Assembly (NCBI GenBank): GCA_963812505.1
Contig: CAWEVM010000011.1
Coordinates: forward strand, 42,357 to 106,356
DNA length: 64,000 nucleotides
Direction: 5' to 3'
From: JAMXLO01 sp963812505
GTDB lineage: Bacteria > Pseudomonadota > Alphaproteobacteria > Acetobacterales > Acetobacteraceae
The notes beneath the pieces were generated by a model, which was not told the DNA's origin, did no database searches, and saw nothing but the letters and a program-made list of their open reading frames with translations. The position numbers and the translations under genes were made by a program. Shown one piece after another: positions 16,544-24,593 of this stretch. Positions within the stretch are counted from its first letter, which is position 1. The number at the start of each line of letters is the position of its first letter.

Positions 16544-18846
16544 GGGGTCAGCCGAATGGTTGCGGTGGTTGCGTCGGGTGCAGGGCCGAGCGTGATCGTG
16601 GCACCGTCGCGCCAGCGGGTGAGGAAGTCGCGCGCGTGGCGGCTGAGCAGGTTGCCCGATTGCCCTGGGGCCATCATGAACAACGAGCGATCGAGATCGG
16701 CGAGGTCATAGACGCCTCGATACTCCGCTCCGTGCACCGATTGAAACTGTTTGTATGCAGGGCCGCCGCGATCGATCGTGCTGTCGTCACCCGGGCTGGG
16801 AATGGAAAGCGTGGCGAGCTTCCCCAGGATCGGAAGGCGGCGGAGCATCGGGTGAGCGAAGATCGCCGGATGCGCCTCGCCCCAGCGCCATTGCGTTGGG
16901 TCGTTGCCGTAGCGGCGGGTCAGGTCGCCGACGGCGTCGGCCAGGGACGCCTGCAGCATGCTGGTGCAGTCGCCACCGCACCAGTGCGCGCCGGCTGGAG
17001 ACAGCACGTAGCCGACGAATTCCAGCAGCGGACCTCCATCGTTCACCGGAATCTCGCCCTGCTGCAGCACGCGGCCGTAGAAATATTGCAGCCACGCGTT
17101 GAAGATCAGCGGCTGCGGGGCGTCGATCGTCATGGCGCCATCCCAGTCGCGCAGCAGGCCCTGGGCGCGACGGGGGATGTCCTCGGCGATCGGGACGGCG
17201 AGGAACTTCGGCAAGACCTGCCGCGCGAAGTCGGAATGCACGTCTACCTGCATGCGCGCGAAGTCGGCCTGGGTGTGGCGGTCCGAGCGTTCGAGCAGCT
17301 CACGGATGCGGGTTGCGCGCCAGTTGCCGAACCAGTCGCGGCCGAGAAACACCGGGAAGTCAGGCGGTGCGACGCGGTCATTCGCGTTCACCAGCCGCCC
17401 GCTCGCCGGGGCGACGATATGGGGCAACTGGTCACCGGTAGCCCAGCCGATCCAGTCATGCGAGCCGTCGCCCGGCACTGGCACGGAGCCGTCGCCGGCG
17501 CGACGGATCGGCACGCGGCCGGTAACGTAGAGCGCGATGCGTTGCCCGTCGGCTACCAGCAGGTTCTGCACCGGCGCGGTGATCATCGCGGCTGCCTTGC
17601 CGGCGGCGTCCACATCGCGCGCCTGGTTGAGCGCGAGCAGGCCGGCCGCCGCTGTGTTGCCTGGTGCCAGGTTGGCCATCGACACGGCCAGGATCGGGCC
17701 GTTGCGGTTGGAGAGGTCGCTGATGACTGGTCCGTGGCGGGTCTCGCGCACTGTCAGCATCTGGTCGGGCTCGCCGCGGACCTTGATCCGTTCCTCGCGC
17801 ACGGTGAACGGACGCGGGCCGTCGGGAGTCTGGTATTCGCTATCGCCAGCCGGCACTTCGATGAACACGTCCTGCACGTCGGCGCCGGTTGTGGTGAAGG
17901 TCCAGGCGATCTGGCCGTTGTGGCCGAGGACCAGGAACGGCACGCCTGGGGCGGTGGCGCCGGCCAGCACACCGTCCGGTGTCTCGATCCTCGCCAGGTA
18001 CCATATGCCGGGAAAGCCGAATGCCAGGTGCGGGTCTCCGGCGAGCAGCGGCGCGCCGGTGGCGGTATGGCGGCCGTCCACTGCCCATTCGTTCGAAGCC
18101 GTTTCGGGCATCGTATAGGGGGCTGGGAAGCGCGGCAGCACGGCGGCGAGTTCGCTCGCAATATGGCTGAGCGCGGGCGCCAGGGCCGCTTCGGGCCGTC
18201 CCTCGCTGGTCGCCGGAGGCCACAACTCGTCGATCGACTGTTGCGGCACATGTCCGGCGAGTGATTGACGCGACAGCTCGGTACGCCAGTTGAGCGATAG
18301 CGACAGGCCCATGATCTCGCCCCAGAGCAGGCTGTCGGCTGGCTCCCATGGCTGAGGTCGACCAAGGTAAAGGAACTCCGGCGCGCTGAAGCGCCCGCGC
18401 TCGGCGATCCAGGCATTCACGCCGCGTGCGTAGGCTTCCAGCATGGCGCGGGTCTCGGCGGGCAGGGTCGGATAGTCGGCCACAGCGCGCCTGCGCAAAC
18501 CAAGCGTCAGCATCAAGCGGTCCGTGGCAAGCGTTGCCGGGCCGGCGATCTCGGACAACCGGCCGGAGGCGGCACGACGCATCAGCTCCATCTGGAACAT
18601 GCGATCGCGCGCGTGCACAAACCCCGTGGCGGCGGCCGCATCAGTGGCGTTGGCAGCATGGATGCGCGGGATGCCGTCGGTATCGAAGCCGATATCGACC
18701 GGCCCGGAGAGACCAGGGATACGCGCCTGCTGTGACCGCGGCGGCAGTGTGAGCCACAGCATACCCGTGACGACAGCCGCCAAAAGCAGCACGACGAAGC
18801 CGAGCCAGAACAGCAGACGGCGAGTGCCGCGGATAATTGCACGCAT
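16540..18846 (-). CDS. Penicillin acylase family (Ntn-hydrolase) protein
   Basis: The 768-residue protein begins with a membrane-anchoring or signal helix (residues 12-34) and so acts in the periplasm. The Ntn-hydrolase precursor is expected to cleave itself before Ser251 in PETASNEWAVDG, making that Ser the N-terminal nucleophile of the beta chain. LLAGDPHLAFGFPG and GHNGQIAWTFTTTGADVQD are family motifs. Members hydrolyse side-chain amides of penicillins, homoserine lactones or other acylated amines; the substrate is unknown here. It leads an overlapping operon with the RDD and bpt genes. Confidence 0.92.
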   Translation of the reverse strand: MRAIIRGTRRLLFWLGFVVLLLAAVVTGMLWLTLPPRSQQARIPGLSGPVDIGFDTDGIPRIHAANATDAAAATGFVHARDRMFQMELMRRAASGRLSEIAGPATLATDRLMLTLGLRRRAVADYPTLPAETRAMLEAYARGVNAWIAERGRFSAPEFLYLGRPQPWEPADSLLWGEIMGLSLSLNWRTELSRQSLAGHVPQQSIDELWPPATSEGRPEAALAPALSHIASELAAVLPRFPAPYTMPETASNEWAVDGRHTATGAPLLAGDPHLAFGFPGIWYLARIETPDGVLAGATAPGVPFLVLGHNGQIAWTFTTTGADVQDVFIEVPAGDSEYQTPDGPRPFTVREERIKVRGEPDQMLTVRETRHGPVISDLSNRNGPILAVSMANLAPGNTAAAGLLALNQARDVDAAGKAAAMITAPVQNLLVADGQRIALYVTGRVPIRRAGDGSVPVPGDGSHDWIGWATGDQLPHIVAPASGRLVNANDRVAPPDFPVFLGRDWFGNWRATRIRELLERSDRHTQADFARMQVDVHSDFARQVLPKFLAVPIAEDIPRRAQGLLRDWDGAMTIDAPQPLIFNAWLQYFYGRVLQQGEIPVNDGGPLLEFVGYVLSPAGAHWCGGDCTSMLQASLADAVGDLTRRYGNDPTQWRWGEAHPAIFAHPMLRRLPILGKLATLSIPSPGDDSTIDRGGPAYKQFQSVHGAEYRGVYDLADLDRSLFMMAPGQSGNLLSRHARDFLTRWRDGATITLGPAPDATTATIRLTP

Positions 18847-18960
18847 GGCGCCAAGGTGGCGAAACGACGGTCGGAAGGAAAGGCCGATGTGTTGGCGCGG
18901 CGAATGGCGTCATGTTAGCGTTTTCGTGCCGACGCAAGCCGATGCAATCAGGGGACGCCC

Positions 18961-20229
18961 ATGACAACAACAAGCGGCGACAACAGCGGCTTCACTGCGC
19001 ACCCGACGGTGCGCGAGCTGGAGAAGATTACGAACAGGACCGACACGCGCGACGTGCTGGCGCACGCCTCGAAGAGTGCGCGCAAGCTGAATGACTACTT
19101 CATCGTGGACATCGACGCACACGTCACCGAGACCGCGTTCTGGTCCGAAGTCACCGACCGCATCGACAACGACTACCTGCGTCACGCAGCGCTGTCGTTC
19201 AGAGAGCGCGGAGGGTCGCCGCCGGGGCTGCTCAACGTGCAGCCCGGCATGCTGTATCAGGACATGTTTGGCCGCATCCCGCACGGGCAGCAGTCGGACG
19301 CTGTGATCGGGGAGGGCACGCATCGTCAGGTCGAGCTGGTCAGACGCGCCATGGACAGCATGGGCATCGACTACACGGTGGCGTTCCCGACGCCGATGCT
19401 GCTGCTGGGGATGCATCCGCAGGCCGAGGTGGAGGTGGCGCTGGGGCGCGCGTTCAATCGCTGGCTCATTGAGGAGCTGCTGCCACGCGAGCCGCGCATC
19501 AAGGCGATGATGTATCTGCCGTTCAACGATCCCGAAGCCTGTGTCGAGGTGGTCGAGGAGTTCGCTGACGCGCCCGGCGTCATCGGCTTTACCGTGGTCT
19601 CGACGCGCTACAAGCCGGTGCATCACAACAGCTACATGCGGCTCTATGCCGCGTTGCAGGCGACGGGCAAGCCGCTGGCGTTCCACTCGGGATTCCACTG
19701 GGGCGACGAGTCGATGAAGCAGATGAACCGCTTCATCTCGATGCACGCGATCTCGTTCTGCTACTTTAACATGATCCATCTGACCAACTGGATCATCAAC
19801 GGCATTCCTGAGCGGTTTCCGGAATTGAAGGTGATCTGGGTGGAGAGCGGTCTCGCCTGGCTGCCTTTCATGATGCAGCGGCTCGATTCCGAGTACATGA
19901 TGCGCTCGTCAGAGGCACCAATGCTGCGGCGACGGCCCAGCGAGTATATCCGCGACATGTACTTCACCAGTCAGCCGCTGGAGACCAGCAATCTCAAGCT
20001 GACGCAGGCGACGATGGAAGCGATCAAGGCCGATACGCAACTGCTGTTCGCGTCGGACTGGCCGCACTGGGATTTCGATCTGCCGACAACGATCACTGAC
20101 CTGCCGTTCTTGTCGGAGCAGGCGAAGCGCAACATCCTGGGGCTGAACGCGGCGCGTGCGTTCGGCTTCGAGGTGCCCGCCAACAAGCTTGCCCAGGTGC
20201 CCGGGCCAGAGCCGGCGCTCGCCAAGTGA
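18961..20229 (+). CDS. Amidohydrolase family protein (ACMSD-like)
   Basis: The 422-residue protein has the amidohydrolase-2 metal site: DIDAHVTE near residue 52, a His in FHSGFHWGDE, and the C-terminal SDWPHWDF. This fold includes ACMSD and other nonhydrolytic decarboxylases of aromatic and pyridine catabolism, as well as hydrolases. It leads a cluster with Rieske genes, which favours a decarboxylase role, but that is inference. The next gene starts inside its stop codon (GTG overlapping TGA by four bases), so the two are coupled. Confidence 0.9.
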   Translation: MTTTSGDNSGFTAHPTVRELEKITNRTDTRDVLAHASKSARKLNDYFIVDIDAHVTETAFWSEVTDRIDNDYLRHAALSFRERGGSPPGLLNVQPGMLYQDMFGRIPHGQQSDAVIGEGTHRQVELVRRAMDSMGIDYTVAFPTPMLLLGMHPQAEVEVALGRAFNRWLIEELLPREPRIKAMMYLPFNDPEACVEVVEEFADAPGVIGFTVVSTRYKPVHHNSYMRLYAALQATGKPLAFHSGFHWGDESMKQMNRFISMHAISFCYFNMIHLTNWIINGIPERFPELKVIWVESGLAWLPFMMQRLDSEYMMRSSEAPMLRRRPSEYIRDMYFTSQPLETSNLKLTQATMEAIKADTQLLFASDWPHWDFDLPTTITDLPFLSEQAKRNILGLNAARAFGFEVPANKLAQVPGPEPALAK

Positions 20230-20525
20230 GTGCGCCGCTGCGGGCTGAGGAAATCGCCACTGCGTTCTGCGACGTGGTGGCGACGGCTTTGCGGTTCGGC
20301 GACCTCGATGCGATTCCGGATGAGGCGCTTCGCCGCGTGTTCACGGCGGTGGTCAAGACCTATGCCGCGAAGGCCGAGATGGCGGAGGGTGAACTCGCAC
20401 CGTTCGAGGGCGATCAGGTGACCGCGACGGAAACCGCGGTGGCCGCCTGCGCGATGATCCGTGCCGCCGAGTTGAATTTGTTCGATATCGCGATGTGGTT
20501 CGGGCGTCCGGTGAACCGCCTGTGA
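20226..20525 (+). CDS. Hypothetical 99-residue helical protein of the amidohydrolase/Rieske cluster
   Basis: A GTG start at 20226 overlaps the amidohydrolase stop. The product is mostly helical (EEIATAFCDVVATALRFGDL, ATETAVAACAMIRAAELNLF) with no signal peptide. It is rich in Ala and acidic residues and ends FDIAMWFGRPVNRL. I recognise no named family. Its tight coupling between the amidohydrolase and the Rieske gene suggests a structural or regulatory partner of one of them. A strong AAGGAGG ribosome site for the next gene lies right after its stop. Confidence 0.75.
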   Translation: MSAPLRAEEIATAFCDVVATALRFGDLDAIPDEALRRVFTAVVKTYAAKAEMAEGELAPFEGDQVTATETAVAACAMIRAAELNLFDIAMWFGRPVNRL

Positions 20526-20535
20526 AAGGAGGCGC

Positions 20536-20907
20536 ATGATGACTGAGATCATGGTCGGTCGCTGCAGCGATCTTGCCGATGGTGACTATCGCGTCGTCGC
20601 GGTGGGCGAGCTTGAGGTGGGAGTTTTCCGGTTGGGCGAGCGGTTTGTCGCGTATGAGAACCGGTGTCCGCATCATGGCGGCCCGGTGTGCCAGGGCAGG
20701 CTGTTCAACGGCGTCGAGGAGATCATTATGCCGGACCAGACGAGCCGTGGCCTGCGGTTCACGCAGGATCGGCATGTGGTGTGTCCGTGGCATGGCTATG
20801 AGTTCAATCTCGACACCGGTCGGCATCCTGGCGATCCACGGGTGCGCCTGCGGCCGATACCGGTGCGGGTAGCGGACGACAGTATCTACATCGAGGCGCC
20901 TGGCTGA
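20536..20907 (+). CDS. Rieske [2Fe-2S] ferredoxin-like protein
   Basis: The 123-residue protein has both halves of a Rieske cluster: CPHHGGPVC near residue 44 and CPWHGYEF near 83. It would pass electrons to an oxygenase, probably the adjacent Rieske oxygenase. About 36 residues separate the two halves, much longer than the usual 15-20. The extra stretch includes LFNGVEEIIMPDQTSRGLRF, so it belongs to a divergent subfamily. Two in-frame ATG codons (20536 and 20539) follow an AAGGAGG site; the second has the better spacing. Cytoplasmic. Confidence 0.88.
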   Translation: MMTEIMVGRCSDLADGDYRVVAVGELEVGVFRLGERFVAYENRCPHHGGPVCQGRLFNGVEEIIMPDQTSRGLRFTQDRHVVCPWHGYEFNLDTGRHPGDPRVRLRPIPVRVADDSIYIEAPG

Positions 20908-20952
20908 CCCGGTATTGTCGGTGCGAGGCTGCGGCGTTTCGGTCGCGAGGCG

Positions 20953-22257
20953 CTATTCGGCGGCTGCCATCAGGGGCGGCGCTTCGATGTAGCTCTGGGC
21001 CAACTGTCGCCCGGTGTCACGCAGCAGCTTCTTATCCTGCTCTGGCGTTTTTGCGGGTGGAACGGGCACGACCGTGTCGTTGCAATAGGTCGGGATGACC
21101 ACTCCACTATCGCGGAACAGGCCGACGGGCTCGCTGCCCGCCTTTACCGCTCGGATGCCGCGGCGGATCTGGTTGCGAAACATCGAAATTCCGCGATCGG
21201 TCGTGCCGAGATGTTCGAGGCCGTGCACGGCAACCGGGCGCTGCGAAACCTGGGCCTCAAAGTCGGCAGGCCGGCGTTGGCTTTCCTCGTAGGTATCAGC
21301 GGCGAGCTGGCCGGGGAGCATGATGTTGCGGTCGGCCCACCAGTCCGGTGTGGTGACACCTTCTGTCTCGCTGACGTGGCGCAATTCGATCAGCATCGTA
21401 TTGGTGTCGTCGAGCGGCACGATCCAGCGACTCATCATCGGGCCGCTGAACGGATGCGCTTGCTGACCGGTTTCCCATATCGGCGCGACCTGCTGCAGAT
21501 TGGGCAACACGTTCTCGACCATGCGCGCCCATATGTTGTCACCGACCCGCCTGGTGGCGATGTAGATGATGCCGACCGGCGTTTCAGCAAACTCCAATTC
21601 CGGCAACACGCCGAACTCGTCGGTGAACACCGCGCCGCTGACGATCGTGTGGAGAAACGCGGTGTGGATTGCATCCATCGTGTTTTCGAGGATCTGCAGC
21701 CAGTTGCACGGATAGATGTATTTCTGTCCGGGCATCAGCCGATAGCCGGGCCGATTGAAGCTGTCGTAGGTGGGGAACGCCGGCATCTGATCGGGCGGCC
21801 CCATGTAGCCGAAGACGAGACCGTGCGCCTCGTGTACGGGGTAGGCGCCGTGGCATAGGCGGTCTTTGAGTGTGCTGGTCGTTGGCTCGCCCGGCGTCTC
21901 AAGGATCGCACCGTCGACGTCGAACAGCCAGCCGTGGTAGCAGCAGCGTATTCCTTTCGCGCCAACCAGGCCGAATTCGAGCGACGTGCCGCGATGTGGG
22001 CAGTGGCGCTCCAAAAGGCCAATCGCGCCGCTGCCGTCGCGAAAGACCACCAGCTCCTCGCCGAGGATTTGCACTGCCAGGGGTAGGTCTTTCAACTCAT
22101 CCGAGTAGCAGATCGGCTGCCAGAAGCGGCGCAGGTACTCGCCGCAGGGCGTGTCCGGGCCGACATGGGTGAGTTCGGTATCCTCACGCGGAACGTGCCG
22201 GTGATGGTAACCGCTGTACCGCGTCTTCAAGAACGGAGCCCTGGTCGGCGTCGGCAT
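20953..22257 (-). CDS. Rieske oxygenase alpha subunit, phthalate 4,5-dioxygenase type
   Basis: The 434-residue protein has the Rieske motifs CPHRGTSLEFGL and CYHGWLFD in its N-terminal third. The mononuclear iron site of the family is seen in ENTMDAIHTAFLH (Asp and two His). The closest recognised type is the phthalate 4,5-dioxygenase/vanillate-demethylase group of single-subunit oxygenases, which hydroxylate or demethylate aromatic acids. The start at 22257 is backed by AGGAGG about seven bases upstream. It is divergent from the carboxymuconolactone-decarboxylase-like gene, opposite in direction to the other cluster genes. Substrate unknown. Confidence 0.92.
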   Translation of the reverse strand: MPTPTRAPFLKTRYSGYHHRHVPREDTELTHVGPDTPCGEYLRRFWQPICYSDELKDLPLAVQILGEELVVFRDGSGAIGLLERHCPHRGTSLEFGLVGAKGIRCCYHGWLFDVDGAILETPGEPTTSTLKDRLCHGAYPVHEAHGLVFGYMGPPDQMPAFPTYDSFNRPGYRLMPGQKYIYPCNWLQILENTMDAIHTAFLHTIVSGAVFTDEFGVLPELEFAETPVGIIYIATRRVGDNIWARMVENVLPNLQQVAPIWETGQQAHPFSGPMMSRWIVPLDDTNTMLIELRHVSETEGVTTPDWWADRNIMLPGQLAADTYEESQRRPADFEAQVSQRPVAVHGLEHLGTTDRGISMFRNQIRRGIRAVKAGSEPVGLFRDSGVVIPTYCNDTVVPVPPAKTPEQDKKLLRDTGRQLAQSYIEAPPLMAAAE

Positions 22258-22430
22258 GGCAAGCCTCCTGTCCCTCGAATGTTTGCCGAGCGTTGGGTTT
22301 TTCTGGCCGCAGTGCTGCCGGGGACGATGAGCCTTTGGCACGACAGACGTCAAGTTTGTCAGGTGGCGTCAACTTGCCGATGCGTACCTCAGTCTCTACC
22401 GTCCGCGATCTGCATTGGAGGACATGCGCA

Positions 22431-22862
22431 ATGGCCGATTTTCCCAATCGCCCGGAATACCAGAGCGACCTGTTCAAGAAGGGGCTGGAGGTGCGCCGCG
22501 ATGTGCTGGGCGGCGACTACGTCGATGGTTCTCTGACGCGCGCCGATGACTTCAACGCGGCGTTTCAACAGATCACTACGGAAGTCGCGTGGGGCATGAT
22601 CTGGACGCGTCCTGGTCTTACCCGCAAGACGCGCAGCATGATCAATCTGACGATGCTGGCCGCATTGAACCGCGGTTCGGAGTTCCGGCTGCATCTACGC
22701 GCGGCACTTACCAACGGCGTGACGCGTGACGAGATCAAGGAGATCCTGCTGCAGATCGGCGCGTATTGCGGCATTCCGGCGTGTCTGGAGGCGTTCCGTA
22801 TTGCGACGGAGGTCTTCAAGGAAGTGGACAGCGTGCAAGGGAACCGAGGGGGCAGCGACTGA
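22431..22862 (+). CDS. Carboxymuconolactone decarboxylase family protein
   Basis: The 143-residue protein shows the small-helical CMD fold: a motif WGMIWTRPGLTRKTRSMINL and a later GVTRDEIKEILLQIGAYCG with the conserved Cys. It is like PcaC, which decarboxylates 4-carboxymuconolactone in the protocatechuate ortho pathway, though AhpD-like thiol chemistry is possible. A GGAGGA ribosome site precedes the ATG at 22431. Its stop overlaps the next start by one base (TGATG), so it is translated with the dehydrogenase. Confidence 0.9.
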   Translation: MADFPNRPEYQSDLFKKGLEVRRDVLGGDYVDGSLTRADDFNAAFQQITTEVAWGMIWTRPGLTRKTRSMINLTMLAALNRGSEFRLHLRAALTNGVTRDEIKEILLQIGAYCGIPACLEAFRIATEVFKEVDSVQGNRGGSD

Positions 22863-23773
22863 TGGCGGCCAAGCCAAGCGTCGGTTTCGTCGGCGTCGGC
22901 AACATGGGTTGGCCGATGGCGGCCTGTCTGGTGAAGGCGGGCTTCGACGTGCACGTGAATGACTCGCGCAGCGAGGTTGCCAACAACTTCGTGCAGCAGA
23001 TCGGCGGCGACGCACCCGACAGCCTGCGTCAACTCGCCGCTGCGTCGGATGTCGTGATCACCATGCTGCCGACCAGCGCGATCGTCGCGCAGGTGCTGGC
23101 GAGTGGCAATGACAGCGTGATGGCAGGCATGAAGCCAGGTACCGTGGTGATCGAGATGAGTTCTGGCGTGCCGTCGGTGACGCAGATGCTGGCGGAACGC
23201 GTAATGGAACTCGGCGGCCACATGATCGACGCTCCGGTGTCGGGCGGGGTGCCACGTGCGAAGACCGGCGAATTGGCGATCATGGTCGGTGGCGATTCGG
23301 CGATCATCGATTCGGTGATGTCGGTACTGCGGGCGATGGGCACCTCTGTGCTGCGCACCGGCGACGTCGGATCGGGTCAGGCGATGAAGGCGCTGAACAA
23401 CCTGGTGAGCGCCGGCGGCTTTCTGATCGGTATCGAGGCGCTGCTGATCGGCCAGCGCTTCGGCCTCGATCCGGCGGTGATGGTGGATGTGCTGAACGCG
23501 GCGACGGGAATGAACAACTCGACGCAGAAGAAGTTCAAGCAGTTCGTACTTTCACGAAAGTTCAACGCCGGATTCACAATGGGGCTGCTGGCGAAGGACC
23601 TGTCTATCGCGCTGCAGGTCGGACGCGAGACCGAAACGCCGACGCCTTTGTCGGCGCTCACCAAGGAGATGGTGGCTGCCGCACAGGCGATGTTCGGGTC
23701 AGATGCCGATCATACCGAGATGGCGAAGCTGTGCGAGCGGCTGGTGGGGACGCAGCTTGGCAAGGGCCGGTAG
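22862..23773 (+). CDS. 3-hydroxyisobutyrate dehydrogenase / 2-hydroxy-3-oxopropionate reductase-like protein
   Basis: The 303-residue beta-hydroxyacid dehydrogenase has the Rossmann loop GFVGVGNMGWPMA at residues 7-19. It also carries the substrate motif DAPVSGGVPRAKTGEL and the catalytic lysine region GSGQAMKALNNLV. Enzymes of this type oxidise 3-hydroxyacids with NAD(P) in valine or glyoxylate catabolism. In this operon with a decarboxylase-like gene and next to Rieske genes, a role in oxidising a hydroxyacid intermediate of aromatic breakdown is likely but inferred. Confidence 0.9.
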   Translation: MAAKPSVGFVGVGNMGWPMAACLVKAGFDVHVNDSRSEVANNFVQQIGGDAPDSLRQLAAASDVVITMLPTSAIVAQVLASGNDSVMAGMKPGTVVIEMSSGVPSVTQMLAERVMELGGHMIDAPVSGGVPRAKTGELAIMVGGDSAIIDSVMSVLRAMGTSVLRTGDVGSGQAMKALNNLVSAGGFLIGIEALLIGQRFGLDPAVMVDVLNAATGMNNSTQKKFKQFVLSRKFNAGFTMGLLAKDLSIALQVGRETETPTPLSALTKEMVAAAQAMFGSDADHTEMAKLCERLVGTQLGKGR

Positions 23774-23983
23774 GCCGGGGCTACCCAGGACATTTGTTCA
23801 CGCACCGGTGTCATCGACCCTCGCAAGTTCGGCCTGGCCTCCCCATATCCAAACTTCGGCACTTTTCGCCAGGGTCACTCTTGGCCAGATCCGCATACGC
23901 GACCTTGTCGCATCGGGCATCTCGGATGAAAAGTACTACGGTCTGCACCGTGCGGATCGCCGATATTACCCCGGAGTGACGCA

Positions 23984-24190
23984 ATGTCTTCAGGTACGGT
24001 CAAGTGGTTCAATGGGCAGAAGGGCTATGGTTTCATTCAGCCGGATGATGGCTCGAAGGACGTGTTCGTGCATATCTCGGCGGTGGAGCGGGCAGGGCTC
24101 ACTGGACTGAACGAGGGCCAAAAGGTCAGCTACGACATCGAGCGTGGTCAGCAGGGCAAGACTTCCGCGGTCAACCTGCAAGCAACCTGA
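23984..24190 (+). CDS. Cold-shock domain protein, CspA family
   Basis: The 68-residue single cold-shock domain contains the RNA-binding motifs KWFNGQKGYGFIQP and DVFVHISAVE. It binds single-stranded nucleic acid and acts as an RNA chaperone. The 210 bp between the dehydrogenase stop and its start may include a long 5' leader as is usual for csp genes. A perfect 9-bp hairpin follows 12 bp after its stop. Confidence 0.95.
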   Translation: MSSGTVKWFNGQKGYGFIQPDDGSKDVFVHISAVERAGLTGLNEGQKVSYDIERGQQGKTSAVNLQAT

Positions 24191-24202
24191 GCGGATGACG
24201 AC

Positions 24203-24225
24203 CATCCCCGCATTCTGCGGGGATG
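24203..24225 (+). terminator. Terminator hairpin after the csp gene
   Basis: CATCCCCGC (24203-24211) pairs perfectly with GCGGGGATG (24217-24225) around the loop ATTCT. It lies 12 bp after the cold-shock gene stop. It overlaps the region where an upstream in-frame start (24195) of the next gene would be, favouring that gene's start at 24252. Confidence 0.7.
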
Positions 24226-24251
24226 AGTTCATCGGGCTGGAGAAGTCGCCG

Positions 24252-24566
24252 ATGGTTTCACACAAGTTCGGAGTGGGTAACCGCGTGCGGCTGACCTTGG
24301 ACAGGTACGCCGAAAGCAGTCCGTGGGACATCCACACGATTTCCCGCAAGCTGCCTGCCGAGGCCAATGTCTGCCAATATCGAGTAAAGCGCGTGGGCGA
24401 CGGTCAGGAACGCACGGTCAGCGAGCACCAGATGGTGGCGGTCGGCGCCGAAGACCGCGGTACCCGCACGCAGGCGCCCGAGCCATCGCACGATCCTCAG
24501 CGTGTTCGCGATGCGGACAAGCGACCGCGGGGATTTGCCCCACGATCCGATCGCGGGCGCCGCTGA
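24252..24566 (+). CDS. Small conserved-looking hypothetical protein
   Basis: The 104-residue product starts VSHKFGVGNRVRLTLDRY and continues ISRKLPAEANVCQYRVKRVG, then DGQERTVSEHQM. This beta-rich opening of about 65 residues resembles a short alphaproteobacterial family of unknown function, with a signature close to 'HKFxVGxxVRL...LPxExxxxQYRVK...DGxERVVxExQ'. The last 40 residues are Arg/Pro-rich, low complexity and less sure. I prefer the ATG at 24252 to 24195, which would fall inside the csp terminator. Function unknown. Confidence 0.6.
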   Translation: MVSHKFGVGNRVRLTLDRYAESSPWDIHTISRKLPAEANVCQYRVKRVGDGQERTVSEHQMVAVGAEDRGTRTQAPEPSHDPQRVRDADKRPRGFAPRSDRGRR

Positions 24567-24593
24567 CTGCCGCACACGGCTGGTGACCTCCAG

